Origin: Bradyrhizobium amphicarpaeae
GTDB lineage: Bacteria; Pseudomonadota; Alphaproteobacteria; Rhizobiales; Xanthobacteraceae
Reading direction: 5' to 3'
DNA: 64,000 bases
Assembly (NCBI RefSeq): GCF_002266435.3
Contig: NZ_CP029426.2
Span: 248,001 to 312,000, forward strand
The translations under genes were made by a program, and so were the position numbers. The first letter of the stretch is position 1; each line of letters begins with the position of its first letter. Positions 55,648-64,000 of this stretch are shown here, in pieces. Below the pieces are notes generated by a model. The model was not told the origin of the DNA, searched no databases, and was given only the letters and a program-made list of their open reading frames with translations.

Positions 55648-56111
55648 CGCTGTATTTCCTGGTCAAATATCTGCATGTGCTCGGCGCCATCGTCATCCTC
55701 GGCACCGGAACCGGCATCGCCTTCTTCATGCTGATGGCGCATCGCACCGACGATGCGCAGTTCATCGCGCGTACCGCTGCGGTCGTCGTCATTGCGGACG
55801 CGATCTTCACACTGTCGGCGGTGCTCCTGCAGCCGATCACGGGCGGCTTGCTGATGATGCTCTCGGCAACCTCGATCACCGAGCGCTGGCTGCTCGCCTC
55901 GCTCGTGCTGTATGCCGTGGCAGGCCTGTTCTGGATCCCTGTCGTGTTCATGCAGATCGAGATGCGCGACCTCGCGCAGTCCGCCGCGGATCAGCGCAGT
56001 GCGCTGCCGGAGCGCTATTTCATCCTGTTTCGTCGCTGGTTCGCGTTCGGAATCCCCGGTTTCGGCGCGACGATGGCGATCTTGTGGCTGATGGTTGCAA
56101 AGCCGTTTTGA
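55644..56111 (+). CDS. DUF2269-family membrane protein
   Basis: A 155-residue protein with four hydrophobic segments: YFLVKYLHVLGAIVILGTGTGIAFF, AAVVVIADAIFTLSAVLLQPITGG, LLASLVLYAVAGLFWIPVVFM and the last one near the C terminus. KYLHVLGA and a conserved His fit DUF2269, possibly a haem or quinone-linked membrane protein, but this is unproven. It overlaps the preceding hydrolase gene by four bases and is followed 8 bp later by the SDR-DoxX gene. Confidence 0.85.
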   Translation: MTLYFLVKYLHVLGAIVILGTGTGIAFFMLMAHRTDDAQFIARTAAVVVIADAIFTLSAVLLQPITGGLLMMLSATSITERWLLASLVLYAVAGLFWIPVVFMQIEMRDLAQSAADQRSALPERYFILFRRWFAFGIPGFGATMAILWLMVAKPF

Positions 56112-56119
56112 GAGCAGTG

Positions 56120-57439
56120 ATGAACCCGCGAACCATCTTGGTGCTCGGCGCCTCCGGTCTGATCGGCCGCTTCGTGACGGACGATCTTCGCACGCGTGGC
56201 TTTCGCGCACTTGGCGTGGCGCGCAGCCTGTCGCCGGCGCAGAAGACGAGCATGCTCGATATCGAGCTTCCGATCCTCTCTCTCGATGCAGCTGTTTTGG
56301 CCCGGCTCCTGAGCGAGCATGCGGTGGATGTCGTCGTGAACTGCCTTGGCGTGCTCCAGGACGGGCCCGGCAGCGACACGGGGGCGGTGCATCGCGATTT
56401 CGTCGGGCGCCTGCTTGCGGCGATTGCCGACAGTGGGCGCGCGATCCGTCTGGTGCACATCTCGATCCCCGGAGCGGCCGCAGCCGACCGCACCGCCTTC
56501 GCAACGACCAAGCGCGAGGCCGAGCGGCTGATCGCGGCGTCCGGCGTTGCGCACGCCATCCTGCGGCCCGGCTTCGTCGTTGCACCGTCAGCCTATGGTG
56601 GCAGTGCGATGCTGCGTGCGCTCGCTGCGTTTCCGCTCGACCTGCCGGACAAGGAGATGGCGACGCCGTTCCAGCCCGTCGCGGTGGAGGACATTTCGGC
56701 CACCATCGCCTGGCTTGCCGCGCGCGACATTGACGACGTTGCCGCGAACGCGGTGAGCTGGGATCTGATGCAGGTTGAGCCGGTCACCATGGCCGGCGTC
56801 ATCGGGGAGTTCCGCCTTGCGTTCGGCACGGCCGGCTGGCCGCACATCGCGATGCCGTCGTTCATGCTGGACCTCGGCGCGAAGATCGGCGATCTCGCCA
56901 GCCATCTCGGCTGGATGCCGCCGATGCGCTCGACAGCCATCGCCGAGCTGCGCCGTGGCGTGCGAGGTGATGCTTCAGCGTGGCTCGCGGCAACAGGCAT
57001 TGCACCGAAGACGCTGGTTGAGACGATCGGCCGGCATCCCGCCACCATTCAAGACAAATGGTTCGCGCGCCTGTTTCTGGTCAAGGCGCTGATCCTTGCG
57101 AGTCTGGTTTCATTCTGGCTGGTCTCCGGCTTCATCGCGCTGTTCGTGTCCTACCGCGCCGCCGCCGGCATTTTGAGCGCGCACAACTTTCCGCCGGTGC
57201 TGGTCGATCCCATCACCATCTGCACCAGCCTGATGGACATGAGCATCGGGGCCCTGATTGCCTTCCGGCGAACGGCGGCGATCGGGTTGGTTGCGGGCAT
57301 CGTCGCGTCGCTCGGCTATATGGTGGGTGCGGCGATCCTGACGCCGGATCTCTGGATCGAACCGCTCGGCGCGCTGGTGAAGACGGGTCCGGCGATCGTG
57401 CTGATGCTGGTCGCGCTTCTGATGCTGGACAACCGCTGA
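56120..57439 (+). CDS. SDR-DoxX-like fusion protein
   Basis: A 439-residue protein. Residues 1-300 are an atypical SDR: LVLGASGLIGRFV binds the nucleotide, and RLVHISIPGAA and TTKREAERLI follow. Residues about 310-435 hold four hydrophobic segments of the DoxX-like type (VKALILASLVSFWLVSGFIALF, PITICTSLMDMSIGALIAF). So a soluble oxidoreductase is fused to a membrane domain, which suggests electron exchange with the membrane. The TGATG overlap couples it to the next gene. Confidence 0.85.
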   Translation: MNPRTILVLGASGLIGRFVTDDLRTRGFRALGVARSLSPAQKTSMLDIELPILSLDAAVLARLLSEHAVDVVVNCLGVLQDGPGSDTGAVHRDFVGRLLAAIADSGRAIRLVHISIPGAAAADRTAFATTKREAERLIAASGVAHAILRPGFVVAPSAYGGSAMLRALAAFPLDLPDKEMATPFQPVAVEDISATIAWLAARDIDDVAANAVSWDLMQVEPVTMAGVIGEFRLAFGTAGWPHIAMPSFMLDLGAKIGDLASHLGWMPPMRSTAIAELRRGVRGDASAWLAATGIAPKTLVETIGRHPATIQDKWFARLFLVKALILASLVSFWLVSGFIALFVSYRAAAGILSAHNFPPVLVDPITICTSLMDMSIGALIAFRRTAAIGLVAGIVASLGYMVGAAILTPDLWIEPLGALVKTGPAIVLMLVALLMLDNR

Positions 57440-57846
57440 TGCCACAATGGCCCGACGACGACGTGATCCTGTACGACGGCGTCTGCATCTTCTGCTCGCG
57501 CTGGGTGCGGTTTGTGGCCAAGCGCGACATGGCGAGACGGTTTCGGTTCACGCCGATCCAGTCGGACTATGGGGCGCAGCTCGCGCGGACATTCGGCATC
57601 GATCCTGAGGATCCCGATACGAATGCGGTCGTCCACGGCGGCGACGTGTTCATGAAATCGGACGCCGCGCTGACGGTGCTGTCCCAGCTTCCAGGCTGGG
57701 GCTGGGTGCGCGCGTTGTTCGCCGTGCCGAAGCCGCTGCGAGACCCCGCCTACAGCCTCATCGCACGTAACCGTTATCGCATTTTTGGGAAATACGATGC
57801 GTGCTTCGTGCCTGATGCGGATTTGCGGGCACGGGTGATTGAATAG
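57439..57846 (+). CDS. DCC-family thiol-disulfide oxidoreductase-like protein
   Basis: A 135-residue protein starting VILYDGVCIFCSRWVRF, the DCC signature with CxxC (Cys16, Cys19), followed by FRFTPIQSD and AVPKPLRDPAYSLIARNRYRIFGK. The family (DUF393) is a thioredoxin-like group of unknown substrate. The ATG overlaps the stop of the SDR-DoxX gene by one base. It ends the four-gene operon. Confidence 0.9.
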   Translation: MPQWPDDDVILYDGVCIFCSRWVRFVAKRDMARRFRFTPIQSDYGAQLARTFGIDPEDPDTNAVVHGGDVFMKSDAALTVLSQLPGWGWVRALFAVPKPLRDPAYSLIARNRYRIFGKYDACFVPDADLRARVIE

Positions 57847-57855
57847 TGGCTTCCT

Positions 57856-57940
57856 TGTCATCGCGAGGAGCGAAGCGACGAAGCCATCCGGAATCTTTCC
57901 GCGGCGGCAGTCTGGATGCTTCGCTGGGCTCGCAATGACG
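57856..57940. repeat. Intergenic inverted repeat (family A)
   Basis: TGTCATCGCGAGGAGCGAAG on the left and GCTTCGCTGGGCTCGCAATGACG-type on the right with inner GAAGCCATCC and GGATGCTTC. It lies between two convergent genes and matches 19536-19654. Confidence 0.83.
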
Positions 57941-57950
57941 GCGTTTGTGG

Positions 57951-59198
57951 CTACGGCCTGAGCAAAGCCGCCAGTACTTCCTTCGCCGCCCGCTCCCCAC
58001 TGTCTCGTGCCCCATGCGCCGTCGTGAAGAAGGTCGGCGAAGTCGCTTCCCCGGCGAAGAACAGCCGGCCATCCACCGACGCGGCCAGCACGGCGCGGTC
58101 TCCCGCATGGCCCGGCAGCGCATGCGAATAGGCACCGCGCGCGAAGGGGTCGTGACCCCAGCGCGACTCTGCGAGCGGCTTCAGCTTGCGGCGGATGTCG
58201 TTGCCGAGATAGTCCGCGATCTCATCGATACTTTGCGCGGCGAAGGCGCCCTCGCCGGCGTCCTCCAGTTCGCGCGCAAAGGTGCCGCCGAAAAAGCCGT
58301 CGATGCAGGGCTGGCCGAATGGGCGGATATGGTAGGTGCCCATTGCGGTGCGCATGGTCGCGCCGCGCAGGTTGCCTTCCTTCGGGAAGGCTTCTGCGTC
58401 CTCCAGCGCCAGCACCACCTTGTCGTCGACGCCGAGCGGCAGGCCAGCCGCGGCATCGACCTTGGCCGGCAAAGGCGGCGAGAAGCGGATGGCTTCGTCC
58501 GCAATCAGGTTGGTCGGCACCGTGACGATCACCTTGTCCGCAGTCAGCGTGCCCGACGACGTCTCGATCCGAATGTGCTTGCCGGAATGGTCGATCAGCG
58601 AGACGTTGCAGTTCAACGCCACCGGGCAGGAGGCGCCATAGGCAGCGATCAGCGCGCCATACCCGGCCCGGACGCGCCAATTGAAATAGGTGTCCTCGTA
58701 GGCGTCCATGTCGAGGATCGAGACCCGGTCGAGCTCACAGCCATTCACATAGGTCGAGACGGCATTGATCATCGGGTTCCAGCGATTGCCCGGCTCGAGA
58801 TATCGCTCGGCCGGCGCATCTTCGCCCGCTTCCGCAGCCTCGCTGACGCGGTCGTAGAATGCGTCGATCTCGCGCGCGAACTCATCGCGCTCCCGTTCCG
58901 GAAACACCTCGCCAAAGGCACGGTCGCGCCAGGGCGGCAGGTCGGTGTTGACCGCGAAATTCAAGCGCTTGGCGATGGCGACGAAGGAGTTCTTGTCGGC
59001 GGAGTGAAGCCAGCCGCAGCCGACATCGAAGATGACCTCAGGCGAGGCCTGCACCGTCCAGGCGCGGCCACCGAGCCTGTTACGCGCCTCCAGCACGATC
59101 ACGGAGAGGCCCGAGCCTTGCAACGCATGCGCGGCGCCGAGCCCGGCGGCACCGGCACCGATGATCGCGACGTCGACGGAGGACGGGAGGCTGGTCAT
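57951..59198 (-). CDS. FAD-dependent amine oxidase
   Basis: A 415-residue flavin monoamine-oxidase-type protein. GAGAAGLGAAHAL (13-25) and EARNRLGGRAWTV form the FAD site; GCGWLHSADKNSF follows. The C-terminal FAD part has LFFAGEATSPTFFTTAHGA. It should oxidise an amine, possibly a polyamine, producing peroxide. No signal peptide. Substrate unknown. Confidence 0.9.
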   Translation of the reverse strand: MTSLPSSVDVAIIGAGAAGLGAAHALQGSGLSVIVLEARNRLGGRAWTVQASPEVIFDVGCGWLHSADKNSFVAIAKRLNFAVNTDLPPWRDRAFGEVFPERERDEFAREIDAFYDRVSEAAEAGEDAPAERYLEPGNRWNPMINAVSTYVNGCELDRVSILDMDAYEDTYFNWRVRAGYGALIAAYGASCPVALNCNVSLIDHSGKHIRIETSSGTLTADKVIVTVPTNLIADEAIRFSPPLPAKVDAAAGLPLGVDDKVVLALEDAEAFPKEGNLRGATMRTAMGTYHIRPFGQPCIDGFFGGTFARELEDAGEGAFAAQSIDEIADYLGNDIRRKLKPLAESRWGHDPFARGAYSHALPGHAGDRAVLAASVDGRLFFAGEATSPTFFTTAHGARDSGERAAKEVLAALLRP

Positions 59199-59253
59199 GT
59201 GCGGGCTCTAGCACGTTCGCTGGAACGCAAGAAAGCCAGACAGATATGACGCT

Positions 59254-59311
59254 CTCGTGTCCCGGACGCGGTGCGGCGTGTAACGCCGCTCCGCAGAGCC
59301 TGGACCTGAGG
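59254..59311. repeat. Partial copy of intergenic element family H
   Basis: CTCGTGTCCCGGACGCGGTGC then CCGCAGAGCCTGGACC, parallel to the left half of 26523-26600 (CTCGTGTCACGGACGCG ... GGAGCCGGGACC). The right half is missing. Confidence 0.55.
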
Positions 59312-59320
59312 CGATGTTTC

Positions 59321-59410
59321 GTAGGGTGGGCAAAGGCGCGCTTGCGCCGTGCCCACCATCGTCGATTGGAAATTCAAAGGAGTGGGCACGCTACGCTTTG
59401 CCCACCCTAC
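59321..59410. repeat. Intergenic inverted repeat (family D)
   Basis: Perfect 15-bp terminal inverted repeats GTAGGGTGGGCAAAG (59321-59335) and CTTTGCCCACCCTAC (59396-59410) around a second inverted pair, GTGCCCAC / GTGGGCAC. It lies just after typA, whose stop is at 59433. Confidence 0.88.
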
Positions 59411-59432
59411 GGCATTCCGGCGAGCGGTGGCC

Positions 59433-61259
59433 TTACGCCACCGCTTCCTTGGACTTTTCCGCGCGCTTGCGCTCGTTCGGGTCGAGGTGCTTCTTGCGCA
59501 GGCGGATCGACTTCGGCGTGACCTCGACGAGCTCGTCGTCCTCGATATAGGCGAGCGCCTTTTCCAGCGTCATGCGGATCGGCGGGGTCAGGCGCACCGC
59601 CTCGTCCTTCGACGTGGTGCGGATGTTGGTGAGCTGCTTGCCCTTGAGCACGTTGATCTCGAGATCGTTGTCGCGGGTGTGCTCGCCGACGATCATGCCC
59701 TTGTAGACCTTCCAGCCCGGCTCGATCATCATCGGGCCGCGGTCTTCCAGCTTGAACATGGCGTAGGCCACTGCTTCGCCCTGGTCGTTGGAGATCAGCA
59801 CGCCGTTGCGGCGGCCCTGGATCTCGCCCTTGTACGGCGCATAGCCGTGGAACAGGCGGTTCATGATCGCGGTGCCGCGGGTGTCGGTGAGCAGTTCGCC
59901 CTGGTAGCCGATCAGGCCGCGGGTCGGCGCGTAGAACACCAGGCGGAGGCGGTTGCCGCCCGACGGCTTCATTTCGACCAGCTCGGACTTGCGCTCGCTC
60001 ATCTTCTGCACGACGACGCCGGAATGCTCCTCGTCGACGTCGATCACGACTTCCTCGATCGGCTCCAGGGTGGCGCCCGTGGCCTCGTCCTTCTGGAACA
60101 CCACGCGCGGACGCGACACCGAGAGCTCGAAGCCTTCGCGGCGCATGGTCTCGATCAGGATCGCGAGCTGCAATTCGCCGCGGCCCGAGACTTCCATCGC
60201 GTCCTTGTCGGAGGCTTCGACGACGCGCAGCGCGACGTTGCCTTCGGCCTCGCGCAACAGACGGTCGCGGATCATGCGGCTCGTCACCTTGTCGCCTTCG
60301 GTGCCGGCGAGCGGCGAGTTGTTGACGATGAACGACATCGACACGGTCGGCGGATCGATCGGCTGTGCCGGCAGCGGCACCTCGACGGTCGGATCGCAGA
60401 AGGTGTCGGCGACGGTGCCCTTGGTGAGGCCCGCAATGGCAACGATGTCGCCGGCCTCGGCCTCATCGAGCGGCGTGCGCTCGAGACCGCGGAACGCCAG
60501 GATCTTGGTGATGCGCCCGGACTCGACCAGCTTGCCCTCGGCGTTGAGCACCTTGACCTGCTGGTTCGGCTTCAGCACGCCGGAGGAGATGCGGCCGGTG
60601 ATGATACGGCCGAGATAGGGGTTGGCTTCCAGGATGGTACCGATCATCCTGAACGGACCTTCCTCGACCTTCGGCGGCGCGACGTGGCGCAGGATCAGGT
60701 CGAACAGCGGCTCCATGCCCTTGTCCTTCGGGCCTTCCGGGCTGTCGGCCATCCAGCCCTGCTTGGCCGACCCGTAGAGGATCGGGAAGTCGAGCTGCTC
60801 CTCGCTGGCGTCGAGCGCGGCGAACAGGTCGAACACCTCGTTGATGACTTCGGTCGGGCGTGCGTCGGGGCGGTCGACCTTGTTGATGACGACGATCGGC
60901 TTGAGGCCGACCTTGAGCGCCTTGGAGACCACGAACTTGGTCTGCGGCAGCGGGCCTTCCGCTGCGTCGACCAGCACCAGGGCGCCGTCCACCATGTTCA
61001 GGATACGCTCGACCTCGCCGCCGAAATCGGCGTGGCCGGGCGTGTCGACGATGTTGATGCGGGTGTCCTTCCACTGCACCGAGGCCGCCTTGGCCAGGAT
61101 GGTGATGCCGCGCTCGCGCTCCAGATCGTTGGAGTCCATGGCGCGGTCGGTCACCTTCTGGTTCTCGCGGAACGTGCCGGACTGCTGGAGGAGCTTGTCG
61201 ACCAGGGTCGTCTTGCCGTGGTCGACGTGAGCGATGATGGCGACGTTACGGAGGTTCAT
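59433..61259 (-). CDS. typA: GTP-binding translation factor TypA/BipA
   Basis: A 608-residue ribosome-binding GTPase. It has AHVDHGKTT (residues 10-18), [14 protein letters not shown] and [10 protein letters not shown] as G motifs, an EF-Tu-like domain 2, two EF-G-like domains and the BipA-specific C-terminal domain ([35 protein letters not shown]). It supports 50S assembly and growth under stress or cold. The start [16 protein letters not shown] fits the family. Confidence 0.97.
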   Translation of the reverse strand: MNLRNVAIIAHVDHGKTTLVDKLLQQSGTFRENQKVTDRAMDSNDLERERGITILAKAASVQWKDTRINIVDTPGHADFGGEVERILNMVDGALVLVDAAEGPLPQTKFVVSKALKVGLKPIVVINKVDRPDARPTEVINEVFDLFAALDASEEQLDFPILYGSAKQGWMADSPEGPKDKGMEPLFDLILRHVAPPKVEEGPFRMIGTILEANPYLGRIITGRISSGVLKPNQQVKVLNAEGKLVESGRITKILAFRGLERTPLDEAEAGDIVAIAGLTKGTVADTFCDPTVEVPLPAQPIDPPTVSMSFIVNNSPLAGTEGDKVTSRMIRDRLLREAEGNVALRVVEASDKDAMEVSGRGELQLAILIETMRREGFELSVSRPRVVFQKDEATGATLEPIEEVVIDVDEEHSGVVVQKMSERKSELVEMKPSGGNRLRLVFYAPTRGLIGYQGELLTDTRGTAIMNRLFHGYAPYKGEIQGRRNGVLISNDQGEAVAYAMFKLEDRGPMMIEPGWKVYKGMIVGEHTRDNDLEINVLKGKQLTNIRTTSKDEAVRLTPPIRMTLEKALAYIEDDELVEVTPKSIRLRKKHLDPNERKRAEKSKEAVA

Positions 61260-61497
61260 GAGTGAGCTTCTTTGCGTTCGTACAATGGGTTAAGCGCGAT
61301 CTCGCCGGTCGGACCGGGACCTCTTCTCGAAACAACGCTGGAAGACTGAAAACGGGGCGCTTTCCGCCCAAAAAGGAAGCCCGGCCATATCGACCGGGCA
61401 GCCTACGCGTTGCGGCGCAATATATGCAAAAACGGCCAAAAAACAATGCGTTCTTTGCCCGTTGGTTGATCGAATTTTGTCCGGGAATCCCCGGGGC

Positions 61498-61779
61498 TTA
61501 GCTGCCGTTCCGGGCCGGCGGGGCCTTCCGCCCCTTGATGGCCGCCCAGATCAGGGCGACGCCGCCGATCCCCACCACCAGTCCAAGGAAGACGAACGGC
61601 GCGATGTCGGAAGCGATTTGGCCGCTGTCGGACACCGAAATGCCCCCGAACACGAGCGCGCACAGGCCCGGCAGCAGCAGGATCACCCCCGCTATCACCA
61701 TGAAAGCCGTAAGGCAGCCGCTACGCGCATGGTCCGGCGTGGGCAGAGGCGGCAGAACCGGCGGTGGCGTATCGCTCAT
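61498..61779 (-). CDS. Small two-helix membrane protein (operon with radical SAM gene)
   Basis: A 93-residue protein with a Pro-rich N terminus, two hydrophobic segments (residues 22-44 and 60-81) and a basic Pro/Ala tail. I do not recognise a family. Its ATG overlaps the stop of the radical SAM gene by four bases (ATGA), and GAGGAGG lies just upstream inside that gene, so it is certainly co-translated. It may anchor or present the substrate of the upstream enzyme, but this is inference. Confidence 0.78.
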   Translation of the reverse strand: MSDTPPPVLPPLPTPDHARSGCLTAFMVIAGVILLLPGLCALVFGGISVSDSGQIASDIAPFVFLGLVVGIGGVALIWAAIKGRKAPPARNGS

Positions 61780-63221
61780 TGTGATGCCTCCTCGCTTTGC
61801 CTTGCCTCGCGGTAAGTCTGCCCTTCGAGCCCGGCGCGAATGCCGTCGATCTTTCCGCTGCGGTAGAACAGATTGTAGGTGTCGAACGGAATGATCGCGC
61901 CCTGCTCGGTCACGAAATGGATGCAGCTGCGCTTGACGTTGCCGACGCAGAAATTGAAGCGGTCGAGAAACTGCACGATGGTGACGCGGAAGACGTTCTC
62001 GTAAGAGAGGCCTTCCGGCGCGTTGAAGCTCGGCAGACAGCACAACAATTCGCAGACGCGCTCGCTCGTGTTCAAAGGTCCCGACGACAGCGAGAACAGA
62101 TCGACGAATTTTTCCCGCAGTATCGGATATTTCTCCGGACTGATGGTGTTGGGCATCACGGCGACGAGCTGTTCCTGCGGGATCAGCGAGGTCAGCGGCA
62201 GCACCTTCTCGCCGTTGCGCAGGCCGTAGCCGATCGAGATGCTTTCGGGATTGCAGGGCAGCGGGATCATGTCCTTGTCGCCGAACACCCCGGTCTCGAT
62301 CACGCGCTTGCGGATCTCCGACAGCATGATGCGGTCGGTCTTCTCGTCGAAATTTTCGTTGCGGCCGGCGTCCTGCACCGGCTGCAGGGTGACGCCGCGC
62401 ACGCATGACCAGGTGAGCGCGTGGCGGACGATGTCGCCGATCTCGGTGTCGTTGACACCGCGCTTGATGGTCGCGACCAGTGTGGTCGAAACGCCAAAAT
62501 GCTCGAGATTCTCCAGCGCCTGCTGGCGGATTTTTCGCAAATCCGCGCCGCGCAGGTCGATCAGCGCATCGCGCTGTAATGAATCGAACTGGAGATAGAC
62601 CTCCAGCCCGCGCTTGTTCTCGGCCAGCCGTGCCACGAAATCCTTCTCACGCGCAATGCGCAGGCCGTTGGTGTTGATCATGACGTGGCGGATCGGGCGA
62701 GCGCGTACGGCGTCCAGGATTGCGAAGAAGTCCGGATGCAGCGTCGGCTCGCCACCGGATATCTGCACCAGGTCAGGCTCGCCCTCGCTCGCGACAAGCG
62801 CATCCAGCATCTTCTCGATGGTGGCGAGCGGGGTGAATTTCGTTCGCGCGGGCGAGGATTCGGCGAAGCAGACGGGGCAGGTCAGATTGCAGTGCTCGGT
62901 GATCTCGATCAGCGCCAGGCAGGAATGCTGCTCGTGATCGGAGCAGAGACCGCAATCATAGGGACAGCCGAACTCCGTGCGCTGCTGGAATTGCAGCGGC
63001 CGGTCGCCGGGCTTGATGAAATCCTTGCAGAGGCGCCAATAGGCGGCATCCGTCGACACCAACGTCGATTGGACGCCGTGCTCTTTGCAGCGCTTTTCGT
63101 GCCAGACCTCGCTGCCCAGGATCTGGATCTTGGTCGGCACCAGCTTCAGGCAGGTCTCGCAAAGAGATTGGGTCTGGCCCCAGAAAATATAGGGTCGCGA
63201 CTTACGCAACGGCGCGTTCAT
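61776..63221 (-). CDS. Radical SAM protein of the Tes (MJ0619)-like family
   Basis: A 481-residue protein with multiple metal sites. N-terminal CETC (Cys21, Cys24) and CKEH (Cys45, His48) resemble a rubredoxin-like site; FGCPYDCGLCSDH (Cys86, 90, 93) with Cys101 is a likely extra cluster; CNLTCPVC (Cys111, 115, 118) is the radical SAM [4Fe-4S] site, followed by SGGEPTLHPD. The C terminus has CVGNVKRSC (425, 433) and GAIIPFDTYNLFYR. I know this layout from archaeal tetraether synthase and its bacterial relatives, which join lipid chains; the substrate here is unknown. ATGA overlaps link it to both neighbours. Confidence 0.85.
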   Translation of the reverse strand: MNAPLRKSRPYIFWGQTQSLCETCLKLVPTKIQILGSEVWHEKRCKEHGVQSTLVSTDAAYWRLCKDFIKPGDRPLQFQQRTEFGCPYDCGLCSDHEQHSCLALIEITEHCNLTCPVCFAESSPARTKFTPLATIEKMLDALVASEGEPDLVQISGGEPTLHPDFFAILDAVRARPIRHVMINTNGLRIAREKDFVARLAENKRGLEVYLQFDSLQRDALIDLRGADLRKIRQQALENLEHFGVSTTLVATIKRGVNDTEIGDIVRHALTWSCVRGVTLQPVQDAGRNENFDEKTDRIMLSEIRKRVIETGVFGDKDMIPLPCNPESISIGYGLRNGEKVLPLTSLIPQEQLVAVMPNTISPEKYPILREKFVDLFSLSSGPLNTSERVCELLCCLPSFNAPEGLSYENVFRVTIVQFLDRFNFCVGNVKRSCIHFVTEQGAIIPFDTYNLFYRSGKIDGIRAGLEGQTYREARQSEEASQ

Positions 63222-63934
63222 GCAAGTAACTCGCTTTGTATGGGTCTCGCTTTGGGCGCCGTCGCGAGCATGACGCCGGCGTAGAGCAAAATTGACAGCG
63301 ACAGCAGATGAAACAGGGTGAAGGGGCCGATCAGCGTGCCGTAGGGCTTGAGGAATTCCCACAGGAAGCGTTGCGCTCCATAGTAGACGAGAACCAGGTA
63401 GAAACCATTGGTGATCACAAAGCCGTTCCGGTTCACGACCGCCAGCACATAGAGCAGCGCGAAGGCGGCCATGGCCGCGCTCTCGTAGAGCTGCACGGGA
63501 TGGCGCAGAATGCCGTCGCCAAAATCATGGGCGAAGGGCAGCGCGGTCGGCGTGCCATAGGTGAAATCGTCGAGGCCCGCGAAGTAGCAGCCGAGCCGGC
63601 CGATCGCGATGCCGAGCGCCAGCGGCAGCGCGAAACGTGCGCCGGTTCGCGCGGAAATCCCTGCGGACCATTTGTAGAACTCGATCGCGACGATGCCGCC
63701 GGCGATCGCGCCCTCGACCGAGCGGGCGATGCCGCTCTCGCCCGACAGCCACAGATTGGCGGAGCCGAACAGGTAGGCCCCGAGGCCCGCGCCGAACACC
63801 AGCGCGGCGACATAGGGCAGCTCGAAGGATTGCGCCGGAAACCGCAGGCGCTGTCGCGACAGCCAGTAGACAGCCGCGGCCGCCGCCAGCCATGCGGCAA
63901 TGTCGAAGACGGTGTGAAGGAATGCCCCGCTCAT
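63218..63934 (-). CDS. Lgt-like (prolipoprotein diacylglyceryl transferase family) membrane protein
   Basis: A 238-residue protein with about seven hydrophobic segments. Family features are GRLGCYFAG (112-120), HPVQLYE (145-151) and RFLWEFLK (189-196). Canonical Lgt has GRxGNF and a His in HGG; here the Asn is Cys116 and the HGG place reads EGA (74-76), so this is probably a paralogue, not the housekeeping lipoprotein enzyme. It likely binds phosphatidylglycerol or another lipid. Its stop overlaps the start of the radical SAM gene by four bases (ATGA). Confidence 0.8.
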   Translation of the reverse strand: MSGAFLHTVFDIAAWLAAAAAVYWLSRQRLRFPAQSFELPYVAALVFGAGLGAYLFGSANLWLSGESGIARSVEGAIAGGIVAIEFYKWSAGISARTGARFALPLALGIAIGRLGCYFAGLDDFTYGTPTALPFAHDFGDGILRHPVQLYESAAMAAFALLYVLAVVNRNGFVITNGFYLVLVYYGAQRFLWEFLKPYGTLIGPFTLFHLLSLSILLYAGVMLATAPKARPIQSELLA

Positions 63935-64000
63935 GCGGGGATATTAGCCCAGGTTCCAGCCGCGCGGGATAGTGCGCCCCGCTCGTTCTCCACGCCGGGG

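Noticed and set aside
59349-61265. A 638-codon open frame on the plus strand
   Set aside because: Antisense to typA, rich in Leu/Asp/Val/Arg repeats typical of a shadow frame.
63935-64000. Start of another gene at the right edge
   Set aside because: The remaining 66 bp show no convincing start or family-like sequence.

Overview
The window is a 64 kb piece of a high-GC alphaproteobacterial chromosome, almost certainly Bradyrhizobium or a very close relative. This rests on the Bradyrhizobium-type protein sequences, the neighbourhood acs / topoisomerase IB / gpsA-tsaD / hemD-Mic60-HemY, and several families of short palindromic intergenic repeats typical of that genus. Most of it is core chromosome with short intergenic gaps. 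I see no prophage, CRISPR array, rRNA operon or large island.

Layout. 1-2.2 kb: the end of a PaaI-type thioesterase, a short-chain NAD(P)-binding protein, and a PepSY protein / cytochrome b561 pair. 2.3-3.45 kb: an intact IS5-family element sitting between palindromic repeats. 3.5-5.2 kb: LON-domain protein and YbbN-like thioredoxin. 5.5-6.65 kb: tRNA-Gly followed by a small AbiEii-type nucleotidyltransferase cassette. 6.8-14.9 kb: epimerase, a PQQ-type sugar dehydrogenase with a dihaem cytochrome c, ketopantoate reductase, HCCA isomerase, MATE pump, DUF2239 protein and a GST. 14.9-19.5 kb: MFS transporter, gamma-glutamyltransferase and a UMF1-type MFS protein. 19.6-25.7 kb: purH, heparinase-like protein, rsmB, SDHAF4-like protein and a membrane-anchored nuclease. 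25.7-30.7 kb: L,D-transpeptidase, acs, topoisomerase IB and EVE protein.

30.8-38.8 kb: gpsA-tsaD diverge from hemD-Mic60-HemY, followed by tRNA-Thr and a GT-C-like membrane protein. 38.9-46.2 kb: small secreted proteins, a NodB-type deacetylase, two cysteine-rich-repeat proteins, an MFS_3 exporter divergent from a Tat-exported hydrolase, and a cytochrome P450. 46.2-54.5 kb: class III cyclase, TerB protein, SDR, glutamine amidotransferase, enoyl-CoA hydratase, tRNA-Ala, the yggT-DUF167-folD operon, pyrophosphatase and a GNAT acetyltransferase. 54.7-59.2 kb: a tightly coupled hydrolase / DUF2269 / SDR-DoxX / DCC operon and a flavin amine oxidase. 59.4-63.9 kb: typA, then a three-gene translationally coupled operon.

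The most interesting locus is that last operon (61498-63934, minus strand). It holds a radical SAM protein with the cysteine layout and C-terminal signature of the archaeal tetraether-lipid synthase (Tes/MJ0619) family. Its start overlaps the end of an Lgt-like integral membrane protein that lacks canonical Lgt residues, and its end overlaps the start of a 93-residue two-helix membrane protein. A lipid-directed radical modification is a reasonable hypothesis. Other points of interest are the AbiEii cassette beside tRNA-Gly, the redox operon at 54.7-57.8 kb, the paired cysteine-rich secreted proteins, a 13-bp x 5 tandem repeat, and the repeat families at gene ends.
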